Of a DNA stretch of 64,000 nucleotides, positions 20,057 to 28,828 are shown in pieces. Below the pieces are notes generated by a model that saw only the letters and a program-made list of their open reading frames with translations, was not told the DNA's origin and did no database searches. A program made the translations under genes and the position numbers. The stretch is from assembly GCA_020846195.1 (NCBI GenBank), contig JADLEJ010000031.1:1-64000 (forward strand), in the 5' to 3' direction. The stretch's first letter is position 1; each line of letters starts with the position of its first letter. The DNA comes from Nitrospira sp. Its GTDB lineage: Bacteria > Nitrospirota > Nitrospiria > Nitrospirales > Nitrospiraceae.

Positions 20057-20474
20057 TGTAGGGCCCTCCTTTATCATGATGGGGTTCTCCGTCCTGTCTC
20101 GACCGCTCACGCACCACCTGCGCGGCGGCCTTGAATCCCGCGACCAGACTCGCCGCATTGGCCAGCAAGGCGCCGGGCGTCCCGCGCACGATGCTATGCA
20201 CTTGCTGCACCGATTCGCCGACTTCACCCACCGCGTGCAGCAAGACCGCGGCGTGCTCGACCCCGCCGCGGGCCCGATCGGCTAGATCGTTCAAATTCTG
20301 GCTCATGCTGCGCAGATCGACAATGAGCGGCGGCATATCGGCGTTCATCTTCGCCAACAGCTGTTCGGACTCGGCTGCGGTCTTCCGAACCTGAATCAGC
20401 ACCGGAACGAGATAGCCCACCAGCACCGCGCAGGCGATGGCAATCACAATAGCGACAATTTCAACGATGGTCAT
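20046..20474 (-). CDS. DUF948 family membrane protein
   Basis: A 142-residue protein starting MTIVEIVAIVIAIACAVLVG, a single N-terminal membrane helix. A long helical stretch follows (IQVRKTAAESEQLLAKMN, LIVDLRSMSQNLNDLADR). This is the standard layout of DUF948 (YoxC-like) proteins. The frame extends further upstream but the membrane helix marks the natural start, with a GGAGG-like site before it. It is co-transcribed between gatA and the YtxH gene. The function is unknown; a role at the cell envelope is inferred. Confidence 0.8.
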   Translation of the reverse strand: MTIVEIVAIVIAIACAVLVGYLVPVLIQVRKTAAESEQLLAKMNADMPPLIVDLRSMSQNLNDLADRARGGVEHAAVLLHAVGEVGESVQQVHSIVRGTPGALLANAASLVAGFKAAAQVVRERSRQDGEPHHDKGGPYNGG

Positions 20475-20500
20475 GGATCCTCCTCGCCCTTCTCGGCCCT

Positions 20501-21967
20501 TTACCGAACCGCCGGTTTCTTGGCCCGCCACTGCGTGGACTGTTCGTACGCATGCGCCGCGCGCAACAGCGTGTCCTCTTGAAACGCCCGGCCGATGAGC
20601 TGCATGCCGATCGGCAAGCCGGATTTGCTGAATCCACAGGGCAGCGCGATGGCCGGCAGGCCGGCCAGATTGACCGAGATCGTGAAAATATCAGACAGGT
20701 ACATCTGCAACGGATCGTCGCTCTTCTCGCCCAGCTTGAAGGCCGGCGTCGGCGTGACTGGCGTCACAATGAGATCGACCTCCTTGAAGGCCTCGTCGAA
20801 ATCCTGCCGGATCAATGTCCGCACCGCCTGCGCTTTTCCATAATAGGCATCGTAGTACCCGGAGCTCAGCGCATACGTGCCCAGCATGATCCGGCGCTTC
20901 ACCTCCGGACCGAACCCCTCCTGCCGGGTCTTGGTATAGAGCTCCAGCAGGTCCTTCGTATCTTTTCCACGAAGGCCGAACTTCACGCCATCGAAGCGGG
21001 CCAGATTCGAGCTCGCTTCCGCAGTCGCAATCACGTAATACACCGCCACCGCCGCATCGGTTCTCGGCAGCTGAATTTCTTTGATCTCGCCGCCCAAACT
21101 CTTCAATTCCTCGATCGCGGCGCGCACCGCCTGCTCAACTTCCGGATCGAGCCCTTCGGCAAAAAACTCCGCCGGAACCCCGACCTTCAATTTCTTCAAA
21201 TCCTTCTTCTTGAGCGCCTTCGTGTAGTCCGGCACCGGCACATCCGCCGACGTCGAGTCCATCGGATCGTGGCCGGCGATGACGCCCAGCAGGAATGCGG
21301 CGTCCGCCACGTCTTTTGTGATAGGACCGATCTGATCGAGGGATGACGCAAACGCAATCAGCCCATAGCGCGACACGCGGCCATAGGTCGGCTTCAGACC
21401 AACCACGCCGCAGAACGCCGCCGGCTGCCGGATCGATCCGCCGGTATCCGACCCGAGCGCCGCCGCGCACTCGTCCGCCGCCACCGCCGCCGCCGACCCG
21501 CCGCTCGATCCGCCCGGCACACACTGCACATTCCACGGATTGCGGCTGGGGCCGAAGGCCGAGTTTTCCGTCGAGGAGCCCATCGCGAACTCATCGAGAT
21601 TGGTCTTTCCCAACAGCAAATACCCCTGCGCCCGCAACGTGGCGATCACGGTGGCATCGTACGGCGGCACAAAGTTCTGGAGCATGCGCGAGCTGCACGT
21701 GGTCGTCACGCCCTCGGTGCAGAGGTTATCCTTGATCGCCAGCGGCATCGCCATCATCGGCTGCGTTTTCCGCCAGCCCTTCAACGAGTCGTCAATGGCC
21801 GCCGCCTGGATCATCGCCTGCTCTTTCTGCGTCGTCACATAGGCCTTGACCTTCGGCTCGACCTGCCCGATCCGCAGAAAATAAGCGCGCACGATTTCCT
21901 TGGCCGTGACTTCCCCGGCCGTGAATTTCCGCTGCAATTCACACAGTGTCAGCTTATGCAGACTCAT
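20501..21967 (-). CDS. gatA: Aspartyl/glutamyl-tRNA amidotransferase subunit A
   Basis: A 488-residue amidase-signature enzyme that releases ammonia from glutamine for GatB. The Ser-cisSer-Lys triad is visible as the Lys in [11 protein letters not shown], the Ser in [15 protein letters not shown] and the nucleophile in [18 protein letters not shown]. Length is normal for GatA. Its start codon overlaps the panD stop (ATGA). The intact triad argues for GatA rather than another amidase. Confidence 0.97.
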   Translation of the reverse strand: MSLHKLTLCELQRKFTAGEVTAKEIVRAYFLRIGQVEPKVKAYVTTQKEQAMIQAAAIDDSLKGWRKTQPMMAMPLAIKDNLCTEGVTTTCSSRMLQNFVPPYDATVIATLRAQGYLLLGKTNLDEFAMGSSTENSAFGPSRNPWNVQCVPGGSSGGSAAAVAADECAAALGSDTGGSIRQPAAFCGVVGLKPTYGRVSRYGLIAFASSLDQIGPITKDVADAAFLLGVIAGHDPMDSTSADVPVPDYTKALKKKDLKKLKVGVPAEFFAEGLDPEVEQAVRAAIEELKSLGGEIKEIQLPRTDAAVAVYYVIATAEASSNLARFDGVKFGLRGKDTKDLLELYTKTRQEGFGPEVKRRIMLGTYALSSGYYDAYYGKAQAVRTLIRQDFDEAFKEVDLIVTPVTPTPAFKLGEKSDDPLQMYLSDIFTISVNLAGLPAIALPCGFSKSGLPIGMQLIGRAFQEDTLLRAAHAYEQSTQWRAKKPAVR

Positions 21968-22332
21968 GGGCGTTTCGCCGCCGCATCAACGATGCGGTTT
22001 TTCCCATCCACACGCACGATCTTGGGCGCGTGCCGCTTGATCTCTTCTTCGCTGTAATACTCGTAGCAGAAGATGATGATCTGATCGCCGGTCGCCCCCT
22101 TGCGCGCCGTCGGCCCGTTCAAGATAATCTCTCCGCCACCCCGCTTGCCGGTGATCGCGTAGGTCATGAACCGTTCGCCGTTATTGAGATTCGAGCAGAC
22201 GACGGCCTCATACGGAAGAATGCCGGCCGCCTCAAGCAGCTCCTCATCGACCGTCAGGCTCCCCTCATACTCCAAGTGCGCGCCGGTGACGGTCGCACGG
22301 TGAATTTTCGATCGCAACATCTGTCGAAACAT
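21964..22332 (-). CDS. panD: Aspartate 1-decarboxylase
   Basis: A 122-residue pyruvoyl enzyme that makes beta-alanine for pantothenate and CoA. The self-cleavage site is G24-S25 ([13 protein letters not shown]). [26 protein letters not shown] and the [15 protein letters not shown] block are typical. Length is close to E. coli PanD (126). It lies between gatC and gatA and shares an ATGA overlap with gatA, so CoA precursor synthesis and tRNA amidation are coupled in one transcript. Confidence 0.95.
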   Translation of the reverse strand: MFRQMLRSKIHRATVTGAHLEYEGSLTVDEELLEAAGILPYEAVVCSNLNNGERFMTYAITGKRGGGEIILNGPTARKGATGDQIIIFCYEYYSEEEIKRHAPKIVRVDGKNRIVDAAAKRP

Positions 22333-22374
22333 GAGACTCCTTCGTATGACGAGATCCCCGCCATGGCGCGGATC

Positions 22375-22662
22375 TTACTCGATAATCTTCGGCACGCAGA
22401 ATCCGTCCGCTTCACGCTCCGGAGCATTGGCGAGCGCCTGCTCCACCGACAGCGACGGCCGTACCACATCGTCGCGAAACACATTCACCTGGCCCAACAC
22501 CGTCGCCGTCGGCTCCACTCCGCTCGTCTCGTACTTCTTGAGCGTTTCGACATGCGTCAGAATCTGGCTCAATTGCTTGGTGAAGACCGCCACCTCGCTC
22601 TCCGTCACCTGCAATCGAGCCAGCTTGGCCACCTTTTCGACTTCCTGCTTGGTAATCTCCAC
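22375..22662 (-). CDS. gatC: Aspartyl/glutamyl-tRNA amidotransferase subunit C
   Basis: A 95-residue subunit that stabilises the GatA-GatB complex. The family features are the N-terminal VEKVAKLARLQVTESEV, the QLSQILTHVETLKKY helix and the C-terminal FRDDVVRPSLSVEQALANAPE with VPKIIE at the end. It heads the gatC-panD-gatA series, 42 bases before panD. A large hairpin element separates it from glmS upstream. Confidence 0.95.
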   Translation of the reverse strand: MEITKQEVEKVAKLARLQVTESEVAVFTKQLSQILTHVETLKKYETSGVEPTATVLGQVNVFRDDVVRPSLSVEQALANAPEREADGFCVPKIIE

Positions 22663-22688
22663 GACTTCCTTTCCTTCTCTTTTCTAAG

Positions 22689-22781
22689 AGGGGTAGCGGT
22701 AGGATCCCCCACTGCGCGCATTCAACGAGGACCTCTCTGAGGTCGCGCGTTGAGCGAGCACGGGGACCTACCGCTGCCCCT
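22689..22781. repeat. Nested hairpin element between glmS and gatC
   Basis: The outer arms are 22689-22709 and 22762-22781. They pair over about 20 bases with one wobble and one bulged A. Inside, GACCTC-TCT-GAGGTC forms a perfect short hairpin, flanked by CAACG and CGTTG that also pair. The right arm ends at the last base of the glmS stop codon, so in the glmS transcript the hairpin starts directly after translation ends. It could terminate or protect the glmS mRNA. There is no T-tract. Confidence 0.7.
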
Positions 22782-24610
22782 CACTCCACCGTCACGCTTT
22801 TCGCCAGGTTTCTCGGCTGATCCACATCCGCCCCGCGCAACACGGCAATATGATACGCCAGCAACTGCAACGGAATCGTGAACAGAATCGGCGACAGCAA
22901 TGGATGCGTGTCCGGAACCGTCAGCACCGCATCCGCGATTTTCCCAAGCTCGCGCTCGCCTTCAGCGACGAACGCGATCACCGGCGCATGCCGTGCCTTC
23001 ACTTCCATCAGATTGCTCACCGTTTTTTCATACAAACGGTCGCGCGGTGCCAATACCACCACCGGCATATCCTTGTCGATCAGCGCAATCGGCCCATGCT
23101 TCATCTCGCCCGCCGGATATCCTTCGGCATGGATATACGAAATCTCCTTGAGCTTCAACGAGCCTTCGAGCGCGATCGGGTAGTTGATTCCACGCCCCAA
23201 GAACAGAAAGTTTCGCTTTTTGTAATAGCGTTTTGCAATCGCCACCACTTCCGCTTCCCGGCCCAGTACCTGCTCGACGAGAGAGGGCAATTTCACCAAT
23301 CGATCCAACCAGGCTTTTCCGTCCGTCACATTCATCACCTTGCGCACGCGCGCCAGATGAAGCGACAACAGATAGAGCGCCGTGAGCTGCGCCGTAAAAG
23401 CCTTTGTCGAGGCCACCCCGATCTCCGGCCCGCAGTGGGTATAGAGCACGCCATCCGACTCACGCGCCAGCGTGCTGCCGACGACGTTGACAATCGACAC
23501 CACCTTCGCACCTTTTTCTTTCGCTTCACGAGCTGCGGCCAGCGTATCGGCCGTTTCGCCCGATTGGGAAATCGTAATGAACAGATCGTTCTTCCCAACG
23601 AGCGGATCGCGATAGCGGAACTCGCTCCCGATATCGACTTGCACCGGCGTGCGCACCATTTCCTCGAAGAGGTACTTCCCGACAAGCCCAGAATGCCAGG
23701 AGGTCCCGCAGGCCACGATCCAGATCCGCTCCACCGCGGCAAATTCTTTCGCCGTCAATCCGATGTCCGGCAGATCGGCCTCCCCGGTTTCGTAGGAATA
23801 CCGCCCGCGCATGGTATCGAGAATCGTCTGCGGCTGTTCGTGAATCTCCTTCAGCATGAAATGCGGGTACCCGCTTTTCTCCACGGCGGAAGCATCCCAT
23901 GTGATTTTCGTCGCCTTCCGGGAGACCGGCAGCCCGTCCGTATTCGTCAGATGCATCTCGTGCTGCGTCACCACCGCGACGTCGCCCTCTTCCAGGTAGG
24001 TCACATCCCGTGTGTGCGCCAGCATGGCCATCACATCGGAGGCGACAAACGACGCCTGCTTCGTGCGGCCAACCACCAGCGGACAGCCGGACCGCGCGGC
24101 AATCAACGTACCCGGCTCCTTCTCGGAGATCACCGCCAGCGCATAGCTTCCGCGCACATCCCTCGTCGCCGCGCGAACCGCATCCGCCAATCCCTGTCCA
24201 TTCTGAAGATACTTATCGATCAAATGGGCCAGTACTTCAGTATCGGTCTCCGACTGAAACTTATAGCCTTCTTTTTCCAACTGCTGCTTCAGGTGCTGAT
24301 AATTCTCGATAATGCCGTTATGCACCAGGACACAGCCCTTCGATCGATGCGGATGGGCGTTCTGCTCGGACGGCTTGCCGTGCGTGGCCCAGCGGGTATG
24401 CCCGATGCCCACCATGCCGCTCAACGCTTTCTCTTGCAGCGACTTCTGAAGATTCACCAGCTTGCCGACACTGCGCCGCACATCGATTTTCTGCCCCTGC
24501 TGGATGGCGACACCCGAAGAGTCGTACCCGCGATACTCCAGCTTGGCCAGCCCGCCGATCAGAATCGGAACCGCCTCTTGATTGCCGACATATCCAACAA
24601 TTCCACACAT
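22781..24610 (-). CDS. glmS: Glutamine-fructose-6-phosphate aminotransferase (isomerising)
   Basis: A 609-residue enzyme making glucosamine 6-phosphate from fructose 6-phosphate and glutamine. Cys2 of MCGIVGYVGN is the amidotransferase nucleophile after Met removal. The glutaminase domain continues with GHTRWATHGKPSEQNAHPH. The two SIS domains follow (IVACGTSWHSGLVGKY, ITISQSGETADTLAA), and the C-terminus ends in the conserved DQPRNLAKSVTVE. It lies 7 bases after glmU, giving a two-step UDP-GlcNAc unit. No glmS ribozyme is seen. Confidence 0.97.
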   Translation of the reverse strand: MCGIVGYVGNQEAVPILIGGLAKLEYRGYDSSGVAIQQGQKIDVRRSVGKLVNLQKSLQEKALSGMVGIGHTRWATHGKPSEQNAHPHRSKGCVLVHNGIIENYQHLKQQLEKEGYKFQSETDTEVLAHLIDKYLQNGQGLADAVRAATRDVRGSYALAVISEKEPGTLIAARSGCPLVVGRTKQASFVASDVMAMLAHTRDVTYLEEGDVAVVTQHEMHLTNTDGLPVSRKATKITWDASAVEKSGYPHFMLKEIHEQPQTILDTMRGRYSYETGEADLPDIGLTAKEFAAVERIWIVACGTSWHSGLVGKYLFEEMVRTPVQVDIGSEFRYRDPLVGKNDLFITISQSGETADTLAAAREAKEKGAKVVSIVNVVGSTLARESDGVLYTHCGPEIGVASTKAFTAQLTALYLLSLHLARVRKVMNVTDGKAWLDRLVKLPSLVEQVLGREAEVVAIAKRYYKKRNFLFLGRGINYPIALEGSLKLKEISYIHAEGYPAGEMKHGPIALIDKDMPVVVLAPRDRLYEKTVSNLMEVKARHAPVIAFVAEGERELGKIADAVLTVPDTHPLLSPILFTIPLQLLAYHIAVLRGADVDQPRNLAKSVTVE

Positions 24611-24617
24611 CGATTGT

Positions 24618-26171
24618 CTACCTCCGCTTCTTCTTGCTGGACGCCGTAGTGGCCGCCGCTCGTGTACTGGCCGGCTTCACCGGAACCGGCTTCTCATTCG
24701 CCAGCAACGCGCGCCTCCTGGCCGCCCATCCAGCTCGATTGACTTGCGCCGCCCGGCCAATCGCCAACGCATCCTCCGGCACATCCTGCGTCACCGTCGT
24801 TCCTGCGGCAATGACCGCGCCCGCCCCCACCGTCACCGGTGCGATCAACTGCGTATCGCTCCCTAAAAACACATGGTCGCCCACAACCGTCTGGTACTTA
24901 TGCACCCCGTCATAGTTGCAGGTAATCGTTCCGGCGCCGATATTCACACCCTTGCCAATCGTCGCGTCTCCGAGATAGCTGAGATGATTGGCCTTGGCGC
25001 CTTCGCCCAGATCGGTCTTCTTCATCTCGACAAAATTGCCGACCTTCGCTTTTTTACGCACCCGCACGCCGGGGCGCAAATGGACAAACGGACCGAGCGT
25101 CGCCTGCTCATCGAGCTGCGAGTCGGCGCACACACAATGATCCAGAATCGTCACCTGGGATCCGACTGCGCAATTCGTGAGTCGCGTGAAGGAGCGAATT
25201 TCACAGCCCTCGCCGATGACAGTCTTGCCTTCCAGAGTCACGTTCGGATGCAAGATCGTGTCTTTTCCAATCACTACCTCGGCGTCGATCCATGTGGAGG
25301 CCGGGTCGATCATCGTCACACCGGCTTCCATCCAGCGCCGCCGGATCTGCTGGCGAATCACCTGCTCAGCCTCAGCCAACTGCAATCGCGAATTGACCCC
25401 CAGCCCTTCATCCGGATTCATCAACGGCAGCGCCGCAACCCGATGCCCCTGCATGACCGCCATATCGACGATATCCGTCAGATAATACTCGCCCTGTGCA
25501 TTGTGCGGCTGCACCTTGTCCAGCGCCGCAAAAAGAAACGCCCCATCGACGACATAGGTCCCGACATTGATTTCGCGAATGGCTCGCTCATCCTGAGACG
25601 CGTCCCGATCTTCGACGATCTTCACCACGTCGGCGGACGCATGGACGGTGCCGGACGCGCCTGCCTCGGTGCGGCGGACCACCCGGCCATAGCCTCCAGG
25701 GTTCTCCAGAATCGCGGTCAGAAGAGTGACGGTTGCACCGGCGACCCGGTGCGTCTGCAATAAGGCACGCAATGTCGATTCTTGCAGCAGCGGGGTATCG
25801 CCGTTGAGAATGAGATAGGCCGCAGGGGCCTTGCCCTTGCCGGACGCAAACACCGGGCGCGTTTGCAAGACGGCATGCCCCGTGCCCAATTGCTGCACCT
25901 GCTCGACGATATGCACCGCCGCGCCGCCCGGCTGTTCCGCGAGCGCGGACTCCAGTACCGCGCGCACCTGTGCGGCCTGATGCCCCACGACGACGACGAC
26001 AGAATGTCCAGCGACCGCACAGGCGGCATCAAGCGCATACCGAATCATCGGACGCCCGACGATCCGATGCAGCACTTTCGCCTGCTCCGATCGCATCCGC
26101 GTGCCACGCCCGGCTGCCATCACCACCACACCCAACCCATCCACAGCCATGTCCTGTTTATGCGGCATCAT
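24618..26171 (-). CDS. glmU: Bifunctional GlmU (uridyltransferase / acetyltransferase)
   Basis: A protein of about 517 residues. The N-terminal nucleotidyltransferase has VVVMAAGRGTRMRSEQAKVL, GTGHAVLQTRPVF and LILNGDTPLL. The C-terminal left-handed beta-helix acetyltransferase has GPFVHLRPGVRVRKKAKVGNF, KANHLSYLGDATIGKGVNIG and GAGTITCNYDG. It makes UDP-GlcNAc from glucosamine 1-phosphate for peptidoglycan and lipid A. It is longer than E. coli GlmU (456) because of a C-terminal Lys/Ala/Pro-rich tail. The start is placed at an ATG pair overlapping the stop of the DUF502 gene; ATGs at 26168 and 26150 are alternatives. Confidence 0.95.
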   Translation of the reverse strand: MMPHKQDMAVDGLGVVVMAAGRGTRMRSEQAKVLHRIVGRPMIRYALDAACAVAGHSVVVVVGHQAAQVRAVLESALAEQPGGAAVHIVEQVQQLGTGHAVLQTRPVFASGKGKAPAAYLILNGDTPLLQESTLRALLQTHRVAGATVTLLTAILENPGGYGRVVRRTEAGASGTVHASADVVKIVEDRDASQDERAIREINVGTYVVDGAFLFAALDKVQPHNAQGEYYLTDIVDMAVMQGHRVAALPLMNPDEGLGVNSRLQLAEAEQVIRQQIRRRWMEAGVTMIDPASTWIDAEVVIGKDTILHPNVTLEGKTVIGEGCEIRSFTRLTNCAVGSQVTILDHCVCADSQLDEQATLGPFVHLRPGVRVRKKAKVGNFVEMKKTDLGEGAKANHLSYLGDATIGKGVNIGAGTITCNYDGVHKYQTVVGDHVFLGSDTQLIAPVTVGAGAVIAAGTTVTQDVPEDALAIGRAAQVNRAGWAARRRALLANEKPVPVKPASTRAAATTASSKKKRR

Positions 26172-26836
26172 CCGATGGTCACCCCCGCGTCCGGTTGTTT
26201 CACGCCACTCCACTTGGCATCGGCCTGTAACACCGACGCCATTGAAGTGGCCGGCGTATAGAGCCCTCCTGAGACGATCAGCTTCATCGCTTCTTCGACT
26301 GAAATATCCACCGACATGACTTCACGTTCCGGCACCAAGAGAAAATACCCGGACGTGGGATTCGGCGACGTCGGCACATACACATGAATCAACGGCTCCT
26401 GCGACAGCGAGGCCGTCTCGGATTTCGTCACCCCTGTCACAAACGCAAAACAATAGTGCCCGTTCTTGGGAAACTGAATGAGCACCACCCGATGATAGGA
26501 ACCTCGATCGGAAAACGAGAGAATATCCATCATCGATTTCAGTGTCGAATAAATCCCGCGAACCAGCGGCAGGCGGTTCAGCCAATCCTCCCAAGTCCGC
26601 ACAATCTGCCGGCCGATAAAATTCGCGGCAAACAGCCCGACGGAACAGATCAGCAAAAGGAGCGCCACTATCCCCAGGCCCGGCACGTAATACTCCGGCA
26701 CCCACCGGGCCACCGCTTCGCCCAAAATGCCATCCACCGTGACAAAGAGGGCTTTTAGAATAAGGATCGTGCCCCAAATCGGGGTAATGACGAGCAGACC
26801 CGTCAGGAAGTATCGCTTCAACGAGGTTTTCAGCAT
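26168..26836 (-). CDS. DUF502 family membrane protein
   Basis: A 222-residue inner-membrane protein. Two membrane helices lie at about residues 12-32 (GLLVITPIWGTILILKALF) and 53-75 (GLGIVALLLLICSVGLFAANFIG). The DUF502 signature follows: RIPLVRGIYSTLK-like RLPLVRGIYSTLKSMMDIL, then RVVLIQFPKNGHYCFAFVTG, HVYVPTSPNPTSGYFLLVP and VDISVEEAMKLIVSGGL. The function is unknown. It is the first gene of the minus-strand block and overlaps glmU. The start is close to the plus-strand tmk leader, so 26837-27085 should hold both divergent promoters. Confidence 0.9.
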   Translation of the reverse strand: MLKTSLKRYFLTGLLVITPIWGTILILKALFVTVDGILGEAVARWVPEYYVPGLGIVALLLLICSVGLFAANFIGRQIVRTWEDWLNRLPLVRGIYSTLKSMMDILSFSDRGSYHRVVLIQFPKNGHYCFAFVTGVTKSETASLSQEPLIHVYVPTSPNPTSGYFLLVPEREVMSVDISVEEAMKLIVSGGLYTPATSMASVLQADAKWSGVKQPDAGVTIG

Positions 26837-27085
26837 GCCAATCAGATCGTGAATGAGGCTTTATAATTTATGGTGGCTCATCATACAGAGATTCCCCAAG
26901 TGCCGCAATCCATTTTGGGCTATTTTCAATGGGTTACACGAAAAACATGACGACGGTACGAAGCGAAACGACCCCGGCTCGATCCAGGCCGAATACCACG
27001 ATGGCAGCCCCGTCATTCTTGCTATTCAATTGAGCTTGGCATTACGATTCGCGACGACTTCTAAATCCGTACACAGGACCCACTC

Positions 27086-27760
27086 GTGGCAAAACAACGC
27101 AGTCGCACAGCCGGCATCTTCATCACGCTGGAAGGCACCGAGGGCAGTGGCAAATCGACCCAAGCGGCGCACCTCGCCCAGGCGCTTCGATCCGAAGGTC
27201 ACACAGTCCTTCTCACGCGAGAGCCGGGCGGCACGCCCGTAGCCGAACAGCTCCGTGCCGTGCTGCTCAAAAGCCATGCTGAGACACTGGCCGCGGAAAC
27301 AGAAGCGTTCGTCATTCTCGCGGCGCGCCGCCAGCACATAGACCAGATCATCGCACCGGCGCTGCAGCAAGGCGCCATCGTGATCTGCGACCGGTTTGTC
27401 GACTCGACCCTGGCCTATCAAGGGTACGCGCGCGGGCTGGATCTGAAAACCTTGCGCATCATGAATACCTGGGCCACCGGCGGCTTGGCGCCGAATCTGA
27501 CCCTGCTTTTCGATCTACCCGTTGCCACCGGCCTACGCCGGCGGCAACGCGACGCCGCTGGACAAAACCGGTTGGATCGGGAGACCAAACGCTTTCACGA
27601 AACCGTGCGCGCCGGATTTTTGGAACTCGCGCGCAAAGAGCCTCGGCGCATCAAGCCGATCAATGCGGCACGGACACCCGGCAGGATTGCGGAAACCGTG
27701 CGCGCGTTCGTATTCGATTGGCTGAAAACTAGCCGGACGAAATCCGACCGCAGGAAGTAA
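27086..27760 (+). CDS. tmk: Thymidylate kinase
   Basis: A 224-residue dTMP kinase starting at GTG, with AGGA 7 bases upstream. The P-loop is TLEGTEGSGKSTQ, LLTREPGGTPV follows, and the DRFVDSTLAYQGYARG motif contains the DRX(Y/F) triad. The lid region (RRQRDAAGQNRLDRET) is arginine-rich, as in E. coli-type TMP kinases. It phosphorylates dTMP to dTDP in the cytoplasm. Only 2 bases separate it from holB, a pairing widespread in bacteria. Confidence 0.96.
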   Translation: MAKQRSRTAGIFITLEGTEGSGKSTQAAHLAQALRSEGHTVLLTREPGGTPVAEQLRAVLLKSHAETLAAETEAFVILAARRQHIDQIIAPALQQGAIVICDRFVDSTLAYQGYARGLDLKTLRIMNTWATGGLAPNLTLLFDLPVATGLRRRQRDAAGQNRLDRETKRFHETVRAGFLELARKEPRRIKPINAARTPGRIAETVRAFVFDWLKTSRTKSDRRK

Positions 27761-27762
27761 CC

Positions 27763-28791
27763 ATGCCCTTTCGAGACATCACCGGCCATGAACATCCGAT
27801 CGCGGTTCTGCAAGCCGCCGTCTCGCACAACCGGCTAGGCCATGCCTATCTGTTCCACGGCGAAGACGCGATCGGAAAACGCCTGACCGCAATCCATCTC
27901 GCCCAGGCTTTGAACTGCGAGCAGCCGCCATCGCCGGATGCGCTGGACAGTTGCGGCGCCTGCCGCTCCTGCCTGCAGATCGCCGCGCGAACCCATCCGG
28001 ACTTCATCACGGTCGATCCTGACCGCGAACTGGCCAACCCCGCCATCAAGATCGAGCAAATCCGTGAGATCGAACAGCAGTTCGTCTATCGCCCGCTCAT
28101 GGGCGAACGAAAAATCTGCCTGATCGACGACGCCGACCGCATGACCATCGGCGCCGCCAATGCGCTGCTGAAAACGCTGGAAGAACCGCCGGGGCACGCG
28201 CTGTTTCTCCTGATCACCAGCAGGCCCAACGCGCTCCCCATCACCATCCGTTCGCGCTGCCAGCAACTCCGCTTCGCGACTCCAGCGCGCACGCAAGTCG
28301 AAGCGGCCGTGATCCTCAAACGCGAACTCCCACCGACGGATGCGCGGCTCCTGGCTCTCGTCACGGAAGGCCGTATCGGCGAAGCCCTCACTGCCGATGT
28401 CGCCGCGCTGCGTGAATGGCAACAGGAATGCCTGGCCATCGTCGCGCCCACCACGCTCCGGTCGATCTCCGCAATTCTAACTCTGTCGGAGAGCCTGGCG
28501 AAATCCGATCGCGGCGTTGAGACTTTGACCTGGCTCAGCCGCTGGATCCGGGATCTCATCATCGTCCACGTCGGCGGCGATCACGATCAGATTCTTCACC
28601 TTGAACAATTGGACCAACTCCGGGACTATGCCGCCTCTACCGATCTCACGCTGCTCCTTGACCTAGTGAAAGAGATCGAACGCTCGCAACAGAACGCCAC
28701 CCGCAACTTGAATCTCCACATGACGCTAGAGTCCTGCCTGCTCAAACTCCGCGAGGCCCTCGGGCTCGCGCCGGTCGGCAGCCCCGCCTAG
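27763..28791 (+). CDS. holB: DNA polymerase III subunit delta'
   Basis: A 342-residue clamp-loader subunit. HAYLFHGEDAIGKRL is the modified P-loop expected in delta', which does not hydrolyse ATP. The zinc module is NCEQPPS...DSCGACRSCLQIA with CxxC spacing. KICLIDDADRMTIGAANALLK is the Walker B-like region, TLEEPPGHALFLLIT the sensor 1 strand, and ITIRSRCQQLRF the SRC motif. The C-terminal collar domain is diverged. It is co-transcribed with tmk. Confidence 0.93.
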   Translation: MPFRDITGHEHPIAVLQAAVSHNRLGHAYLFHGEDAIGKRLTAIHLAQALNCEQPPSPDALDSCGACRSCLQIAARTHPDFITVDPDRELANPAIKIEQIREIEQQFVYRPLMGERKICLIDDADRMTIGAANALLKTLEEPPGHALFLLITSRPNALPITIRSRCQQLRFATPARTQVEAAVILKRELPPTDARLLALVTEGRIGEALTADVAALREWQQECLAIVAPTTLRSISAILTLSESLAKSDRGVETLTWLSRWIRDLIIVHVGGDHDQILHLEQLDQLRDYAASTDLTLLLDLVKEIERSQQNATRNLNLHMTLESCLLKLREALGLAPVGSPA

Positions 28792-28828
28792 AAATCCCGT
28801 CGAGCAACCTGCTATCTTCTCTCTCGCT

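Noticed and set aside
22850..24649. A 599-codon plus-strand open frame opposite glmS
   Set aside because: It is the complement of glmS, rich in Arg/His/Gln from GC-biased third positions, with no family resemblance. The glmS reading is certain.
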